DNA of 5,294 nt from assembly GCA_934098565.1 (NCBI GenBank), contig CAKOON010000012.1:1-5294 (forward strand), in the 5' to 3' direction. The notes beneath the pieces were generated by a model, which saw only the letters and a list, made by a program, of their open reading frames with translations, ran no database searches and was not told the DNA's origin. Below, piece after piece: positions 4,947-5,294 of the stretch. Every line of letters begins with the position of its first letter. Position 1 is the first letter of the stretch. A program made the position numbers and the translations under genes. Source of the stretch: an uncultured Bacilli bacterium. Its GTDB lineage: Bacteria > Bacillota_I > Bacilli_A > RF39 > UBA660.

Positions 4947-5191
4947 ATGAGTTATCAATTATCAGATAAAACTAAAGAATTACTTTCAAAAAGAATAGGA
5001 ATACCTTATGAAAAGTTAATACAGATGGAAGATGAAGAAATAGATGCGTATATAGAACAAAAAACAGGAAAGAAAATTACTTGGCTAAAGGTGCAACAAA
5101 AGTTGATGGTTTACCAATTAGAACTATTGAAGATGTGGATCAAAGAATGGATGAAATGGTTAGCAAAGAAGATAGTGGTTGGGACAGATAA
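4947..5191 (+). pseudogene. Small conserved-looking protein of unknown function, with a -1 frameshift
   Basis: ATG 4947 follows AGGA (4935-4938) by 8 bases; this ribosome site overlaps the stop of the response-regulator remnant. The frame reads MSYQLSDKTKELLSKRIGIP, then YEKLIQMEDEEIDAYIEQKT and GKKIT (to about residue 45). After that it turns into Trp/Lys-rich sequence ending at TAA 5196-5198, unlike a natural protein end. From about 5081 the -1 frame reads AKGATKVDGLPIRTIEDVDQ and then RMDEMVSKEDSGWDR to TAA 5189-5191, which has the same acidic, helical style as the first half. A one-base deletion near 5079-5086 would join them into a protein of about 81 residues. I do not recognise the family; it looks soluble and acidic. 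No classical slippery heptamer is present, so mutation or a sequencing error is likelier than programmed frameshifting. Confidence 0.6.
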
Positions 5192-5210
5192 ATCATAAAT
5201 TTATGATTTA
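5189..5210 (+). terminator. Perfect 22-bp palindrome at the end of the small gene
   Basis: Arms TAAATCATAAA (5189-5199) and TTTATGATTTA (5200-5210) are perfect inverted repeats with no spacer. The left arm begins on the TAA of the restored reading frame. It could act as a weak terminator, or stop a convergent gene from the right, but it is nearly all A/T and has no T-run after it. Its position at the -1-frame stop rather than the 0-frame stop mildly supports the restored gene. The remaining bases to 5294 are AT-rich with nothing recognisable. Confidence 0.35.
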
Positions 5211-5294
5211 CTAGATTTATAGTAATTTGTATAAGAAATTATATTAGTAAATGAAATAAATTTAATAAAAAATTAATTGTTTTTGTATATATAT

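Noticed and set aside
5211..5294. Possible promoter or origin-like AT-rich sequence at the right edge
   Set aside because: No spaced -35/-10 pair, iterons or DnaA-box pattern is visible; composition alone is not evidence.

Overview
The window is very AT-rich, uses AGA and ATA codons heavily, reads TGG as Trp and TGA as stop, and has every gene on the + strand behind purine-rich Shine-Dalgarno sites. Together with a YtrA-type GntR/ABC operon, this suggests a low-GC Firmicute, most likely a Clostridia member. This assignment rests on composition and family content, not on a database search.

Layout. (1) Positions 1-126 hold the tail of an alpha/beta hydrolase, followed by a strong hairpin. (2) Positions 227-676 are a mosaic of gene remains: the start and a middle piece of a patatin-like phospholipase, joined directly to the C-terminal half of an acyl-ACP-thioesterase-like hotdog protein. 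(3) Positions 724-1748 hold a 32-residue membrane microprotein whose stop overlaps (ATGA) the start of an intact membrane-anchored esterase, closed by a clear terminator. (4) Positions 1830-3797 are a YtrA-like operon: a strong promoter with a palindromic operator over its -10, a GntR/YtrA repressor, an ABC ATPase with a one-base frameshift inside Walker A, and a six-helix ABC-2 permease. (5) Positions 3798-4129 have no complete gene. They carry an orphan reading-frame scrap, a set of TGTAAGAT half-sites spaced 11 bp apart, and an extended -10 promoter. (6) Positions 4130-4489 encode an intact YccF membrane protein. (7) Positions 4559-4936 are a response-regulator remnant lacking both ends. 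(8) Positions 4947-5191 are a small unknown gene with an apparent -1 frameshift, ending in a perfect palindrome. The last ~85 bases show nothing recognisable.

How it fits together. The GntR repressor probably controls itself, the ATPase and the permease in one transcript, the usual layout for exporters that respond to cell-envelope stress. The TGTAAGAT repeats upstream of yccF look like an OmpR-family response-regulator site, and a broken OmpR-family regulator lies just downstream of yccF. The main theme is erosion: several genes have lost internal or terminal blocks and two carry single-base frameshifts, while the esterase, the repressor, the permease and yccF are open. Either this is a real decay or rearrangement hotspot, or part of the damage comes from sequencing or assembly. 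I see no CRISPR array, transposase, RNA gene or convincing new defence system.
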